A stretch of 64,000 nucleotides of DNA from Macquaria australasica (Eukaryota; Chordata; Actinopteri; Centrarchiformes; Percichthyidae), in contig SEMN01000225.1 in NCBI GenBank assembly GCA_005408345.1, positions 186,001-250,000 of the forward strand. The letters are read 5' to 3'. The position numbers and the translations under genes were made by a program. This document shows, piece after piece, positions 61,736 to 64,000 of this stretch. Below the pieces are notes generated by a model. That model saw only the letters and a program-made list of their open reading frames with translations, was not told the DNA's origin and made no database searches. How positions within the stretch are numbered: the stretch's first letter is position 1; every line of letters starts with the position of its first letter.

Positions 61736-63490
61736 GCTAGAGGAGAAATGCAGGATGCAACAGTGCTGAGGGCAAAGAGGAACATGGAGAAAGTAAAAAA
61801 AGGTGCAAGTGATTCAAGATTTCAAGAAACCGATTCAGAAGCAGCCCAGAAGTCAGGTGAGGGTGAGACATTTAAAAATAAAAAGGTTTTAGGTCATTAA
61901 GGTTATTTATGCCATAATCTAAATCCAACTAAATTCAAAACACAAGATTAGAACCTGCTATAAAGTCATTTTCATGCAGGGACTATCACTACACGACAAC
62001 ATATTTATTGTTTTCTGATGCTGTTAAAGAGTTGTGAAAAGTGAAAAGTGTATGGTCCTGTGTTCACATTTACCTGCATCCAGGCATGTATAAGTATGCA
62101 TGTGTCTCTGTCTCCAAAGAGATTAACAGCTCTGATTCTCCAGTATGATCTGATATGATTTAATATGTGACTGATGGGATTTTAATGCTAACTGATCACT
62201 GTCAAACACATTGGGATCCTGAGGCTGGACTCCTAATGAGAGCTTCCCTGCCTGTCACCCACAGAATTAACTAGCACAATAGTCACATGTTGGCCAGCCT
62301 CCTGACCCAAAGGTAGCCATTAGACAGGTCATTACTGAGGATGTGGTTCTGTATAAATTGCAAACTGTGTGGCTGATTAGATGAATGCTAATCCACAGAG
62401 GGCGGGATTGGATAGCATCTTGTTTTTTTTACGAGTCACGACAAGTTTGATAAGCATCTAATCCTGCCTGTGGGTACGCAAAGAAATGAGCTGCTCAACT
62501 GCTTTTGGTTGGTATTAGGTGGGTAACAAACTTTGTATAGCCCTATATAATATATTGAATATAGGCTATATTCACATCATTCCAAGCATTTATTTTTTAT
62601 GGGAATGCTACACTTATTTAATTGTGTGATGATGTTATTGTTGATGCTGTACCAATCCTGAGTTTGGTCTGTATTTATAGAAGCAAAACTCTTTCATTGA
62701 CACCATTGGCTGTGTCATAATTTCTGACCAGCTACACACCCTACTATTCTATCACACTTTAATTTGTGTCAGTGCAAGAGTGCTTTTGGCTTGTTGGAAA
62801 AATGTATTAGCATAATAGCGCTATAAAACCCAAGGAGCACACAGTTCCAACATTTGTGTCACCTAAAATTGGCTCATTGCAAAAAATAACACATTCACGT
62901 TGTCTTTGAAGAATGTTTTTAGCCCCTTTGTAACACACTGGTATTCTGTGGCATCTTGGACAGAAACTGACAAATGGTGACTGGGCCTTTGCTTCCTTGA
63001 AACTGACAAAAAAGTGAATTAGTGTCTACTCACTGGAATTAGACAAAATGTGACTGGGATTCTGTTGGAAAAGTTACTAATGTTCGCACCCAAGGGCTTG
63101 GCCACCCTTATCCAATGAAGTAGTTTTTGTCCTTGAGAGCTGTGGGTCAGGAGAGCAGACTGGTAGATCACTATAAATCTTTCCAACTAAGGGTGTTAAT
63201 TGGATGGGTAAGCCGCAAGTAGAACTCTCCAAAACTAATGCTAAAGACAGTTCTGAAGCAAAGACAACATCTCTACAACATGTTAGAATTTAAATAGCTT
63301 GTCACTTCTTACACATGGCAGTTTTGAAACTTTTCAGTTTGTTTTAAGGCAGATATGTAATAGCCTTATTACTTATCACCTAGCCTATTATACTCATTGC
63401 TTCTCCGAGGATCAACTATGTTGTCAAAATTGGGGTTTTCTGGGTCAAGTACCTGACAAAGATGGCAGCAAGAAGTCCATCCAACTTCAG
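61736..63490. other. Non-coding spacer, nothing recognised
   Basis: AT-rich unique sequence; no exon, RNA gene or repeat family recognised. Confidence 0.4.
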
Positions 63491-63935
63491 GCCATGCTAG
63501 CAGCTCTGTGAGGCTGTACTTAGGTGCAGCAGTGCTTTGAGTCAAATGCTAACATCAGCATGCCAACATGCGCACAGTGACAGTGCTAACATGCTGATGT
63601 TTAGCAGGTGTGATGTTTACTATGTTCACCACCACTCAAGTTTAGTGTGACAGCATGCTAAAATTAGCTGATTACAACACAAAGTACAGCTGAGGCTGAT
63701 GGGAATGTTCTTAGTTTTGCAGGTATTTGGTCATAAACCAAAGTATTGAACATTTTTGGTATTTTGACCTGATGATGGCGCTAGATTAAAAGTTGAAAAG
63801 GGATCACCAAACGTATTACAATTCATCATCTGGGGACCATGAATGTCAGTACAAAATTTCAATCAATCCAATAGTTGTTGAGATATTTGGACTGGACCAA
63901 ATTGGTGGACACTGCTATTGCTAGAGCTACACAAA
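63491..63935 (+). mobile_element. GCTAAC-rich element, nearly full-length copy near the window end
   Basis: Starts GCCATGCTAGCAGCTCTGTG and runs through AATGCTAACATCAGCATGCC, GCTGATGTTTAGCAGGTGTG, CAGCTGAGGCTGATGGGAAT, CCTGATGATGGCGCTAGATT and CCAATAGTTGTTGAGATATT to TTGCTAGAGCTACA. The right inverted repeat has decayed. Confidence 0.82.
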
Positions 63936-64000
63936 ACAGTAAAGTTCTTTAAAAAGCAGCTCACCAGGTTAGCCAGCAGTGTTTCGATCAATAGTTTTGG

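Overview
The window is vertebrate nuclear DNA, almost certainly from a ray-finned (probably percomorph) fish. The evidence is one intron-containing urotensin II receptor gene, long TG/CA and CT microsatellites, and a dense set of repeats of the kind common in teleosts: short inverted-repeat elements, tRNA-derived SINEs, a decayed Tc1-like transposon and broken LINE reverse-transcriptase pieces. No bacterial, organellar or viral signature was seen.

Layout. Positions 1-4558 are upstream DNA holding a diverged tandem duplication at the left edge, a pyrimidine-rich CT microsatellite near 2.3 kb and an inverted-repeat element at 3582-4088. The only protein-coding gene I can support is at 4603-7448 (+). 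It is a 363-residue class A GPCR of the urotensin II receptor (UTS2R) family, in two coding exons separated by a phase-0 GT-AG intron of 1754 bp in the third intracellular loop. A strong splice acceptor at 4557-4558 suggests a further upstream 5'-UTR exon that I could not place.

From about 7.9 kb to 64 kb I find no supportable gene: none of the open frames there has a recognisable domain, codon bias or linked splice structure. The space is a gene desert of unique AT-rich sequence and repeats. The recognisable repeats fall into families found more than once inside the window. These are a GCTAAC-rich element with a 12-bp terminal inverted repeat (seven copies), hAT-like elements with CATGGATGTA ends (two with target-site duplications), a GTTCRGAC-ended family (two copies), two further teleost families (three and two copies), two tRNA-like SINEs, and single copies of several inverted-repeat elements. 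One insertion is nested inside another with a readable 8-bp target-site duplication at 57.27-57.76 kb. Two LINE relics in opposite orientation lie at 53.0-53.6 and 54.75-55.14 kb, and a short interstitial TTAGGG tract lies at 57.93 kb.

I looked for an undescribed multi-gene system and did not find one. The interesting material is the gene structure of the receptor and the transposable-element archaeology. Family assignments rest on reading the sequence and on knowledge of the families; no database search was run.
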